Shown here: positions 19,947 to 28,287 of the stretch, in pieces
Numbering within the stretch: the first letter of the stretch is position 1
Layout: the number at the start of each line of letters is the position of its first letter
Source of the DNA: Rhodospirillaceae bacterium
GTDB taxonomy: Bacteria > Pseudomonadota > Gammaproteobacteria > Steroidobacterales > Rariloculaceae
DNA length: 40,717 nt
Assembly: GCA_024640685.1 (NCBI GenBank)
Contig: JAHEEN010000006.1
Coordinates: 1-40,717 of the forward strand
Direction: 5' to 3'
Made by a program: the position numbers and the translations under genes
The notes under the pieces: generated by a model
Told to the model about the DNA's origin: nothing
The model's database searches: none
The model's input: the letters and a program-made list of their open reading frames with translations, nothing else

Positions 19947-20180
19947 TCAAATGTCGATCGGGAACGTGACTTCTTCGTCTGCCCCGATTTCCTCGCTCGG
20001 AATGAAAATCTCCTCGAGCGTTCGAGTCTCTTCCTCGGCAGCCGGCGGCGGCGCGGGACGCTCTTCGTCTGCCGGGGGCGGCGCCTCGGCGGCATCTTGG
20101 GCCAAGCTGAACGGACCCGTACCCATCGCCAGAACCGCGCTCAATAACACGCTATAACGCTTCACAGCACCGCTCTCCAT
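19947..20180 (-). CDS. Small secreted/periplasmic Pro/Glu-rich protein
   Basis: MESGAVKRYSVLLSAVLAMGTGPFSLAQDAAEAPPPADEERPAPPPAAEEETRTLEEIFIPSEEIGADEEVTFPIDI; signal peptide-like N-terminus; lies between cotranscribed genes. Confidence 0.65.
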   Translation of the reverse strand: MESGAVKRYSVLLSAVLAMGTGPFSLAQDAAEAPPPADEERPAPPPAAEEETRTLEEIFIPSEEIGADEEVTFPIDI

Positions 20181-20216
20181 TCCACTACTTACAAATTAGA
20201 CCGGCCAAAGACCGAT

Positions 20217-22649
20217 TTATTCCAGATTTTTCGCAATCCGGAAGCCCAGTGTTTGCTCGGGCGCATCACCGTAGTCACGCGCCGCAACGCGCAGATCCGT
20301 AATCGTCGCACTGCGCCAGTTCGGCCCGCGAATTACGTGAAAACGCCCAGTTTCAGGCCCCAATGGGTCGATCGCAACGCCTTCGGCCGCGCTCGAGGAA
20401 ATCTCATAGAAGTCCTGAACCCACTCCGAGACATTGCCACCAAGATCCATGATACCGACCGGGTTTGCGGCAAAGCTGCCGACCGGTGCCGATACCGGGA
20501 ATCCGTCGTTATACGTCACGAGTGTATTCGGCAACAGCTCCGCAGCGGACAAGTCCGCAAAATTACCGAAGCGGTCAGGCGGCGGCAGCTCTTGCCCCCA
20601 TGGAAAGACGAGTGCGGCATCCTGATTCGCAAACCGAGCCGCCCATGACCACTCGGCCTCGGTTGGCAGTCGATAGCCGTTTCGCAGCGGCCGAACCATC
20701 GTCCAGGATCCGTTCTCCTCGGTGTAGACGGGCTGATAGCCGTCGCGAATACTGAGCCAGTTCAGATACTCGGCGATGTCGCTCCAGCTGACTTCTACGA
20801 CCGGCTGATCGTCGCCGTTGAGGCTTTGCCCCGATAACGATCCAGAGTCGTGCTCCTCGCGCCATGCCCGGAACTGAGCGTTCGTCACTTCGTGAACACC
20901 TAGATAGAACGCGCGGCTGAGCTGCACGCTGCGCAGCGTCTCGTTCGTACGACGCCCTTGCTCGCGCCGCGACGAGCCCATCGTAAACTCGCCGGGGAGC
21001 ACGAGGCGCAACTCCTGACCCAACCCCGTCGTAATCGTGCGCGCATAGCCCGACCCGGTGAGCTCGTCGAGCTGCTCTAGCTCCGCAGCCCACGCCTGGG
21101 GAAAGCCTGGACGCGGCGTTACCTCTCGCTGCTGGCGCGCGTAACCGTCGAGACGCAGCTCCAGCTCGTGCGGTAGTGCGGTCAAGCTCAACTGTTGCGG
21201 CGCGGTCCCGACCCGCTCGCCGTCGATCCATATTTCCGCGCCGGCGGGCTCGCTGGCGACGTCGATGACGCCGATCTGAGCAACGAGCGCCAACTCTACG
21301 CGTCGGCCGCTGTCGGCCGCTACCGACATCGCCTCGGTCACCGGCTCGTAGCCGGGCTTGGTCACGTTGATCTGGTGCTCGCGATCGGGATCGAGGCGCA
21401 ACGTCAGTGGCGTCTGACCGCGAAACTCACCGTTGACGCTGACGGCCGCACCGTCGGGATCGGTCACGAGATCGATTCGGCCGTCGGCTTGGCGCAGCGT
21501 CACCATCGGCAAAGTCTCGGGTCTATCGGCGATGACCGAGATCGACTCGCGCCATGCGTTGTAGCCGCGCAGTCGCAGCTCGAGCTCATGCTCGCCGGCC
21601 GCAAGCTCGAGCTCCGCCGGCGTCGATCCGACGACGGTCCCGTCGACGAGCACCTCGGCGCCCTGCGGCTGGCTCGATAGCGATACAGGTGCCCAATTAG
21701 GCGTCAACGCAACCTCGAGCGCTTGCCGCTCGCCACCGCCCGCAACGGTGAGCTCGATGACCTCGGCAAGGTATCGATCGGCAACGAACTCGAGTCGATG
21801 CTCGCCGGGACGGATCTCGGCATCGACCAACGGTGTCGTGCCCAGCGTTTCGCCGTCGAGCCCGACCTCCGCGTCGACCGCAGGCATCGTCGTTAGCGTG
21901 ATCAACCCCGGCAGCCGCACGAACTCGAGCTCGAACGACTGATCGGGTGCGAAACCGACGTCGATCTCCTCATCGAGCGGGTAGTAGCCCGGCAGCTCCG
22001 CAGTGACTCTGTGCGTACCGGAGCGCAACAGGTAGCGGTCGGTCAACCGAAACTTCAAAAGCGTGCTCGGCAGCGTGAGCTCGGCTGGCTCCGGCGTCAC
22101 GTTGATCTCGATCGATTTCGCGGTAAACGCGAACCAACCGAGCATCGCAAGCAACGCAAACGCGCTTCCGACGGCGACCGTCGCCGGACGCGGCCACTTG
22201 ACCGCCTCTTGCGGCGTTTCGTTGGGCGATCGAAACGCGATCGGCTTGATCTCCAGCGCCTCGATCTCGTCGGCTTCGCGCGCGAGATCCTCGAGCTCGG
22301 GTGGTGCCGTATCGCTGCCGGTCAATTGGCCCTCGACGACGATTCGCAGTCGCGATTCGCCGAGATCGCACGACAGACGAGCGGTATCGAGGGCAACGGT
22401 CTCGCCGCCGCGCAGCGATCGCGACCCCTTGACGAGCTCGCCATCGACCCGAAGTCCGCGGGTATCCCGGCCGGGTTGCACGAAATACGTGCCATCGAGC
22501 AGACCGATCTGCACACTCCCTGTGACGCCCTGAAGCCGAATATCGGCCGACGACTCGCCGCCAACGACAATCGGCAGCGAGTCGGCTTCGAAATGACGCA
22601 CTTCCTCGGCGAGACGCGCCTCGATGACCCAGTCGTTGTGCATCGCCAT
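20217..22649 (-). CDS. FHA-like/TM/multi-PEGA protein with C-terminal formylglycine-generating-enzyme (SUMF1/EgtB) fold domain
   Basis: Start ATG 22649 (MAMHNDWVIEARL) in a TGATG overlap; FHA-like N-terminus; TM VAVGSAFALLAMLGWFAF; several PEGA units (PAGAEIWIDGERVGTAPQQLSL etc.); FGE domain LPGEFTMGSSRREQG...YRLPTEAEWSWAARF...GNVSEWVQDFYE...HVIRGPNWRS. Confidence 0.87.
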   Translation of the reverse strand: MAMHNDWVIEARLAEEVRHFEADSLPIVVGGESSADIRLQGVTGSVQIGLLDGTYFVQPGRDTRGLRVDGELVKGSRSLRGGETVALDTARLSCDLGESRLRIVVEGQLTGSDTAPPELEDLAREADEIEALEIKPIAFRSPNETPQEAVKWPRPATVAVGSAFALLAMLGWFAFTAKSIEINVTPEPAELTLPSTLLKFRLTDRYLLRSGTHRVTAELPGYYPLDEEIDVGFAPDQSFELEFVRLPGLITLTTMPAVDAEVGLDGETLGTTPLVDAEIRPGEHRLEFVADRYLAEVIELTVAGGGERQALEVALTPNWAPVSLSSQPQGAEVLVDGTVVGSTPAELELAAGEHELELRLRGYNAWRESISVIADRPETLPMVTLRQADGRIDLVTDPDGAAVSVNGEFRGQTPLTLRLDPDREHQINVTKPGYEPVTEAMSVAADSGRRVELALVAQIGVIDVASEPAGAEIWIDGERVGTAPQQLSLTALPHELELRLDGYARQQREVTPRPGFPQAWAAELEQLDELTGSGYARTITTGLGQELRLVLPGEFTMGSSRREQGRRTNETLRSVQLSRAFYLGVHEVTNAQFRAWREEHDSGSLSGQSLNGDDQPVVEVSWSDIAEYLNWLSIRDGYQPVYTEENGSWTMVRPLRNGYRLPTEAEWSWAARFANQDAALVFPWGQELPPPDRFGNFADLSAAELLPNTLVTYNDGFPVSAPVGSFAANPVGIMDLGGNVSEWVQDFYEISSSAAEGVAIDPLGPETGRFHVIRGPNWRSATITDLRVAARDYGDAPEQTLGFRIAKNLE

Positions 22650-24181
22650 CAGATCGGCTCCACGCATTCGACGCGAATCGGCGCGGGCGTTTGCCCGGGC
22701 AGCACCCTGAACGTTTCGCGCACGTCGCGGTAGCCGTCACGGCTGCCGATCGCCGTGTAAGTGCCGGGCCGAACCTCGATCGTCGTCTGCGCAAACGCTC
22801 CGAGCGGTCCAACTCGATAGACGGTGACCTCGGTGATCCCATCCGACTGCAGCGGCACCTCGACAGGCGTCGATGCGAGTCGAACTAGACGCGCGAGCTC
22901 GGTCGTTTGCTCCGTCAGTCGTGGCCCAGCCGACTCGATCGCACCGGCTTCGTCGAGCATCGCGCCGGCATCGCGCAACACGTCATCGTCGAATAGCAGG
23001 TTCGGGTTCCCGAGCAGGTACGCAAGCTTCGAATCGAGATCATCGCGATAGCGCGCGCGCGTTAGACCTTCCTGCGCAAACACCAACGTCGCATCGGTCT
23101 CGATCGCTGACGTGTATTGCTCGATCGCTCGCGACCAGAGCTCGCGGCGCTCGAATGCCGCAGCGCGCGCTTCGATCAATGCAATCTGATCGAGACGCAG
23201 TCCCTGCTCGGCCTGCAGCTGTCCGCTCTTGGCTTCCTCGGAGCCAGGTCTGAGCTCTAGCGCCTCGCCGAAACGCTCGTAGGCGTCGTCGAAGTCCTCG
23301 GTGCTCAGCGCAGCAAATCCGGCAGACATCAAGGATTCGAAACGGCCCGCCCGGATACGCGCCTCGATCGCCGTTAGCGCCGAACGTGCGGGCACCCAGC
23401 CAGCATCGATCGCGAGTGCCTCGCGATAGGCGGCTGCGGCCTCGGCCAGCGCGCCCTCACGCTCGAAGGCCTCCGCTTGCTTGACGAAATCGAGCACGTC
23501 GGGCAAGCGCTGCGCGCGCTCCAATCCCCGTTGTGCAGTCTCGTTCCCGGGCTCGATGCCCAGGACGAGAGAGAACTGTTCGGTCGCGAGCGCCGCGTTA
23601 CCGGCCTCGAGCGCCGTCGCGCCGGCCTGCATCGCGGCATTGATAATGTCGCTAGACTGAGTCAGCAACGTCTCACCGATCTCCAGAGTGTCGGAGTAGG
23701 CCGGCACCGCGTCTTGAAACGCGTTTGCAAGGTAGGCATCGTCGCCGACGCGCGCGCGCGCGACGTAGTCCGCCCAGCGCTCACCGCCCCAGGACTCGGC
23801 TGATAGTGTGTCGAGGCGGGCTTGTTGCGACAACAGCTCGGCCAGCAGAGCTTCGGCCTCTTCGCGCAGCTGCTCGAGCTCCTCGGGCGTCAGTGCAGGC
23901 TCGGTGGGCTCGGTATCGACCGCTTCGGTCGAGTCCTCGGCAACGGGCTCAGGCCTAGCCGCTTGCTCCTCGACCCACTGCGGCAACAAGAACACGACGC
24001 CGATAGCGACGATCAGCAATACGCCGAGCGCGGCGAAAATCAGTCCCCGGCCGCGGCTGTCGTCGCGCGGCAACGGCGCGGGCATCGCCGATCCATCGGC
24101 CTGCGGCCGCTCGGCGAACCCGCCCTTGATCGGCTCGATGACTTCGTCATGCCCGAGATCGTTTTGTCGAAGTTCGCTCAC
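22649..24181 (-). CDS. Single-TM TPR-like protein with C-terminal PEGA-like tail
   Basis: GTG start overlapping the kinase stop (GTGA): VSELRQNDLGHDEVIEPIKGG...GLIFAALGVLLIVAIGVVFLLP; TPR-like helical repeats; C-term TTIEVRPGTYTAIGSRDGYRDVRETF. Confidence 0.8.
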   Translation of the reverse strand: MSELRQNDLGHDEVIEPIKGGFAERPQADGSAMPAPLPRDDSRGRGLIFAALGVLLIVAIGVVFLLPQWVEEQAARPEPVAEDSTEAVDTEPTEPALTPEELEQLREEAEALLAELLSQQARLDTLSAESWGGERWADYVARARVGDDAYLANAFQDAVPAYSDTLEIGETLLTQSSDIINAAMQAGATALEAGNAALATEQFSLVLGIEPGNETAQRGLERAQRLPDVLDFVKQAEAFEREGALAEAAAAYREALAIDAGWVPARSALTAIEARIRAGRFESLMSAGFAALSTEDFDDAYERFGEALELRPGSEEAKSGQLQAEQGLRLDQIALIEARAAAFERRELWSRAIEQYTSAIETDATLVFAQEGLTRARYRDDLDSKLAYLLGNPNLLFDDDVLRDAGAMLDEAGAIESAGPRLTEQTTELARLVRLASTPVEVPLQSDGITEVTVYRVGPLGAFAQTTIEVRPGTYTAIGSRDGYRDVRETFRVLPGQTPAPIRVECVEPI

Positions 24182-25047
24182 TCGGCGTCCCGTCGTCCAA
24201 CGTCCTGTAATGATAGCGCCAAGCCCGGCGATATCCGCGTCAATGCCCTTTGAAAGACCGCAAGGCTCGGCCGCGGTTCCTTGGCTCCTTCTTCCAGCGC
24301 CGCGTTGACGAGCCCCACGAGATCGCAGATGCCCGATTCCTCGCCGAATACCAGTCGCTCGTCGCACAATGGAGCATACGCCGGGGCGATCGCCGTCGAC
24401 CGGCGCGGCGCAAACGGAGGCTCACCGGCAAGCAGCTCGTAGAGAACCGCCGCATACGCGACTTCGTCCTCGACCGGCGCTGCGACTGCCCCGCGCACGC
24501 TACCGGGCGCTCGATACGCGGTAGTCGTGCCGCCTGCCGGCGGACGTTCGCCGCATCGCGCCGCCGAAGCGAAATCGACCAGCGTCGCGCGCTCGTTGGC
24601 ATCGAACAACACGTTGCGCGGCTTGACGTCACGATGCACGATGCCGCGCTCGTGTAACCGCGCCAACGTGCCCGCTACCGACCGCATCGCTGCAACCCAA
24701 TGGCGGGGATGGCTGCCGGCCAGGACCACGAGATCGCCGTTCGGCAAGTACTCAGTGACGAGGAGAGCGCCGCGCTCGGAGCGCTCGAATGCTTGGGCCT
24801 CGACGACACCCGGCGACGCGCCTGCCTGTAAGAACTCCCATTCGCGCTCGATGAGCCGCGCGACCCGGCGGTCGCAGCGATTCGCAGCGTTCGGGCATTT
24901 GACGACGTGCTGCCGACCGCCCGGCTCACGCACGAGCCAAACCTCGGTCAGTGAATTCGCTGCAAGCTGAGTCTCGCGCTGCCACGTTTCGGTCGGCTTC
25001 GCCGCCGCTGTGCCAGCAGCGGCGCCTGTACGGCGAGCGCGGCCCAA
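24178..25047 (-). CDS. Hanks-type Ser/Thr protein kinase with DFG->DFA
   Basis: HVVKCP (beta-3 Lys), HERGIVHRDVKPRNVLFDANERATLVDFASAARCG, TTTAYRAPGSVRG; TTG start at 25047 plausible. Confidence 0.85.
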   Translation of the reverse strand: MGRARRTGAAAGTAAAKPTETWQRETQLAANSLTEVWLVREPGGRQHVVKCPNAANRCDRRVARLIEREWEFLQAGASPGVVEAQAFERSERGALLVTEYLPNGDLVVLAGSHPRHWVAAMRSVAGTLARLHERGIVHRDVKPRNVLFDANERATLVDFASAARCGERPPAGGTTTAYRAPGSVRGAVAAPVEDEVAYAAVLYELLAGEPPFAPRRSTAIAPAYAPLCDERLVFGEESGICDLVGLVNAALEEGAKEPRPSLAVFQRALTRISPGLALSLQDVGRRDAE

Positions 25048-25074
25048 ACTCGCGGGTATCCTATCCGGCGGCGC

Positions 25075-26457
25075 TCAGAGCCCGGCTGTCGCTCCGGCGA
25101 AGCTGTCGGCAGGCGCATCCTCGGCCTCGGTCTCGGTCTCGCCTTCGGACATCTCGTTGTCGGGTTCCGAGCTATCGCCGTCATTAGCTATCGACTCCGA
25201 AACCGGCGGCCCGACCAGATCGTCGATCGGGTCTACGACCTCTTCGGTACGGATGTCGTATTCGGAAACGAAACCGGTTTCTTCGAGATACAGCTGCCGC
25301 AACAGATCGCGCCATTCCTCGTATTGAATGTCGGCCGTACCGGTCAGGCGATGCTGCGTGCCCTCGATTTCGACGACCATCGGCTTGACCTCGTCTTCGA
25401 AGCTGGTCGAGAGCTCCTCTAGCGCTTCGGCATGCAAGCGTTTTTCTTCACGGCGCACGCGCGCCGTCTTGATCAGATCCATGCCCATGTACATCAGCGT
25501 GTCACGCACGATGCGATCGGAAAATTGACCGTCGCTATTCGCACCGTACAACACGGATGCAACGATCGTTGCGATACCCATGCCCGTTCGCCATCGTGAC
25601 GAGCGCTGCAGCTCTTTGACCGCGATCGCTTCTTCGCGCGCATACTCACGCCAACCATCGTAGGAGTCACTCGCGCTCAAGTAGAAATCGGCGTAGTGCT
25701 CGTTGAGCGTCTCGATAAAGACGTGCTCTCTTTCGCGCACTCGCTGTGTGCGGGTGAACTGCGGGTCGTCGTCAGCCGGTAGACGCCGCAGCTCATACGT
25801 GCCGCTGCGGCCCTCGACGACATACTCGCCAAACGCCTCGGGGCTCAGCTCTGCGGCGAAGCGCAGCTGGGCGATCGATCGAAGCTCTTCGAGGTCGTCG
25901 CCGGTCAGATCCTCGCGTGCTGCGGCTAGGTCGTTGGCGATCGAATTGTAGAGATCCTGGTACGGATCGAGATCCGGATAGCGCTGGCGGTTATACGACC
26001 CGACCGCGGTCGACAAATCGTACTCCTCGTCGATCCACACCCGGCCGGCTGCATCGACGGCTTGAACGGCGACGCTGACTTCGTCGCCATCGGAATGCAG
26101 AATCTCGGCCGTCACGTTGACGTCCGCAGCATTCGAGCTCTCGGGCGTCACCCATACGGAGCCCCAATGACCGCTTTTCTGCAGCGTGTCGCGCAGCGCG
26201 ACGGCCATGTAACGCGACTCCGCACGACGGATATGAATGAACGTGCCTTCACGCAGAAGCTCTTCGGCGACGTCTCTGTCGACCTCGCCTTCAGGAACGC
26301 CGGGATCGAATTGGACGATGCTGATATCGAGCAGCTGCGCCTCGGAGATCGTCTCGGTCGATGGCACGAGCGTGACCGAATGTGCAAGCCGGACCTCACT
26401 CTGTGTGCATCCGACCAAGCACCCCGCTGCAACCAAGCTAAGCCCCAGATGTCGCAT
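25075..26457 (-). CDS. Lipoprotein of unknown function
   Basis: Lipobox MRHLGLSLVAAGCLVGCTQSE; region resembling auxiliary lipoproteins (MAVALRDTLQKSGHWGSVWVTPES...VSVAVQAVDAAGRVWIDEEYD); acidic Ser/Glu-rich tail. Confidence 0.75.
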   Translation of the reverse strand: MRHLGLSLVAAGCLVGCTQSEVRLAHSVTLVPSTETISEAQLLDISIVQFDPGVPEGEVDRDVAEELLREGTFIHIRRAESRYMAVALRDTLQKSGHWGSVWVTPESSNAADVNVTAEILHSDGDEVSVAVQAVDAAGRVWIDEEYDLSTAVGSYNRQRYPDLDPYQDLYNSIANDLAAAREDLTGDDLEELRSIAQLRFAAELSPEAFGEYVVEGRSGTYELRRLPADDDPQFTRTQRVREREHVFIETLNEHYADFYLSASDSYDGWREYAREEAIAVKELQRSSRWRTGMGIATIVASVLYGANSDGQFSDRIVRDTLMYMGMDLIKTARVRREEKRLHAEALEELSTSFEDEVKPMVVEIEGTQHRLTGTADIQYEEWRDLLRQLYLEETGFVSEYDIRTEEVVDPIDDLVGPPVSESIANDGDSSEPDNEMSEGETETEAEDAPADSFAGATAGL

Positions 26458-26471
26458 CCTGCCGTTCTCCG

Positions 26472-27557
26472 TTACTGTCTGCTCAGGATCCTTTTGTACT
26501 CATTGTACTCGTCCCACAGCGCACCTCTTAGGAATGGATCCTCTTCCTCGGTCGCCGCCTCGCAGAGCTGCCGCGCAACCTTATCTTGATCAGTGCAGCC
26601 CTCGACCGTTGGGCGATCCTCTGTCGCGCCGCCGTCACCGCCTGGACCAGTCTGGGCCGAGCCACCCTGCGAGTCGGTGCCGCCACCCATCGTGCCACCG
26701 GACTGCTCGGACATACCTGGGATTTCGCTACCCGCAGCACCCATGCCACCGGGGTTTCCTGCACTGCCAAACGCCTCATCGGCGGCCGAGCCGATGCCGC
26801 GATTCGCCATCGCTTCGCGCTCGGCACCCATCAGGTCATCGAAGTCTTCAAGAGACTCCTCGAACGCGCCGTTCGCACCGCTTGCACCGCCGCTCGCCGC
26901 GCCACCCGCGGCGCCGACCATCTCGCCGCCGCCGGGCCACGCGTTGTCGCCACCGTCGCCAGCCGCGCCTTCGCCTTCCTCAGCGCCTGCGCCTGACTGT
27001 GTACCGGCTTGCTGTGTGCCGCCCATCGGGTCGACACCGGCCTGCCCGCCAGCCTGTTGCTGGCCGCCCTGACCCGGCATGCCGCTTTGCTGCCCGCCAG
27101 CCTGCTGCTGGCCGCCCTGACCCGGCATGCCGCTTTGCTGCCCGCCAGCCTGCTGCTGGCCGTCTTGACCCGGCATGCCGCTTTGCTGCCCGCCAGCCTG
27201 CTGCTGGCCGTCTTGACCCGGCATGCCGCTTTGCTGCCCGCCGGCCTGCTGCTGGCCTTGCTGCCCTTGCTGGCCCGGCGTACCGCTTTGCTGCCCACCA
27301 GCCTGCTGCTGCTGCCCCTGCTGACCTTGCTGCCCCTGCTGGCCTTGCTGGCCTTGCGTGCCGCTCTGCTGCGAAGGCTGACCGCCCTGTTGCTGCGAAG
27401 GCTGACCGCCCTGTTGCTGCGAGGGTTGGCCGCCCTGTTGCTGCGAGGGTTGGCCGCCCTGCTGTGACGGCGGACGCTGCTGCTGATTGGCGCACGCCGC
27501 CAGCGCCATGGCGAGCATCACGAGCAGCCCGGTGAAAATCGTCTTTCGGTATGCCAT
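26472..27557 (-). CDS. Gln/Gly-rich low-complexity lipoprotein
   Basis: Lipobox LVMLAMALAACANQQQ; PSQQQGGQ repeats, then QQQAGGQQSGMPGQ[DG]G repeats; ordered C-terminus TVEGCTDQDKVARQLCEAATEEEDPFLRGALWDEYNEYKRILSRQ. Confidence 0.8.
   Translation of the reverse strand: MAYRKTIFTGLLVMLAMALAACANQQQRPPSQQGGQPSQQQGGQPSQQQGGQPSQQQGGQPSQQSGTQGQQGQQGQQGQQGQQQQAGGQQSGTPGQQGQQGQQQAGGQQSGMPGQDGQQQAGGQQSGMPGQDGQQQAGGQQSGMPGQGGQQQAGGQQSGMPGQGGQQQAGGQAGVDPMGGTQQAGTQSGAGAEEGEGAAGDGGDNAWPGGGEMVGAAGGAASGGASGANGAFEESLEDFDDLMGAEREAMANRGIGSAADEAFGSAGNPGGMGAAGSEIPGMSEQSGGTMGGGTDSQGGSAQTGPGGDGGATEDRPTVEGCTDQDKVARQLCEAATEEEDPFLRGALWDEYNEYKRILSRQ
27043..27300. repeat. 48-bp in-frame tandem repeat (about 4 near-identical units plus degenerate flanks)
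   Basis: ggcatgccgctttgctgcccgcc recurs every 48 bp around 27077, 27125, 27173 and 27221; encodes QQQAGGQQSGMPGQ(D/G)G. Confidence 0.9.
27366..27465. repeat. 24-bp in-frame tandem repeat (about 4 units)
   Basis: Repeated (a/g)gg(c/t)tg(a/g)ccgccctgttgctgcga units encoding PSQQQGGQ. Confidence 0.85.
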
Positions 27558-27844
27558 CGCTTATCTCCTGACAAGCTAGTCGATGGGCCGGGCGACATCG
27601 GCCACAAGGCCCTATAGTAGCGTTAGTTAGCTACGAGTGGGGGAAGTTCAGCAAGAATCCGTGCCGAATTTCTCAGCCCCCAGCGCTTTGCATAACGCTT
27701 TTCGGCCGCCTGCGTTGACCTCATGCTTCCGGACCCCATCCGGGACCAGGCTGCGCGCCGCTTACAGCGTCGAATCCAAGGCCCAGTGCTGCCCGTCGAC
27801 TGCGCTGCTAAAATGCCCTTCGTCCACACCTTGCGGGAAAAACA

Positions 27845-28279
27845 ATGCCAAAACAACTCCGACTGATTCCGTTAACTCTAGCGGCTGCCGCTGGCCTGCT
27901 CGCGGCCCAGGAGACCGCGCGGACACCGGCGCCGGCCGGCGCCGCGGCCTATTTTCAGTCCCCGGCGGACGGCGCCACCGTCACGTCACCGGTCAATGTG
28001 CGCTTTGGCCTTCGCGGCATCGGCGTCGCCCCCGCAGGTGTGAATACGGCGAACACCGGTCATCACCATCTGTTGATCGACGTCACGCAGATGCCGTCGT
28101 TCGATGCGCCGCTGCCTGCGAACGACAACGTCCGACACTTCGGCGGCGGGCAGACCGAAGTCGAGCTCGAGCTGGCACCAGGGCAGCACACGTTGCAGCT
28201 CGTGTTGGGCGATGCGCTGCATCGGCCACACGAGCCACCGGTGACGTCGGATCGGATCACGATCACGGTCACGAACTAG
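27845..28279 (+). CDS. Secreted DUF4399-family protein
   Basis: VRFGLRGIGVAPAGVNTANTGHHHLLIDVTQMPSFDAPLPANDNVRHFGGGQTEVELELAPGQHTLQLVLGDALHRPHEPPVTSDRITITV. Confidence 0.85.
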   Translation: MPKQLRLIPLTLAAAAGLLAAQETARTPAPAGAAAYFQSPADGATVTSPVNVRFGLRGIGVAPAGVNTANTGHHHLLIDVTQMPSFDAPLPANDNVRHFGGGQTEVELELAPGQHTLQLVLGDALHRPHEPPVTSDRITITVTN

Positions 28280-28287
28280 CCGCCAAG

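Noticed and set aside
22011-22733. 240-aa plus-strand ORF
   Set aside because: Antisense shadow of the PEGA/FGE gene; no domain signature or ribosome site.
17672-25047. Type VI secretion regulatory module (PpkA kinase, Fha, FGE)
   Set aside because: No TssB/C/H/J/K/L/M, Hcp or VgrG genes anywhere in the window; kinase/FHA/FGE combinations occur outside T6SS.
27043-27465. CRISPR-like regular repeats
   Set aside because: The 48- and 24-bp units are contiguous with no unique spacers, and they preserve a reading frame inside a lipoprotein gene.
26237-27535. Long plus-strand ORF (432 aa, Arg/Pro/His/Ala-rich)
   Set aside because: Antisense to two well-supported lipoprotein genes; composition is the typical artefact of high-GC shadow frames.
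14674-27557. Zorya anti-phage system (MotA-like ZorA plus OmpA/MotB-like ZorB)
   Set aside because: There is an ExbB-like channel and an OmpA protein, but the OmpA protein has a signal peptide rather than a MotB-type TM. No ZorC, ZorD helicase or ZorE nuclease is present. The resemblance is only at the level of motor logic.
27560-27844. tRNA or small RNA gene in the intergenic region upstream of the cluster
   Set aside because: No cloverleaf or T-loop consensus found by eye; only a weak minus-strand TACTAT -10-like element near 27614.
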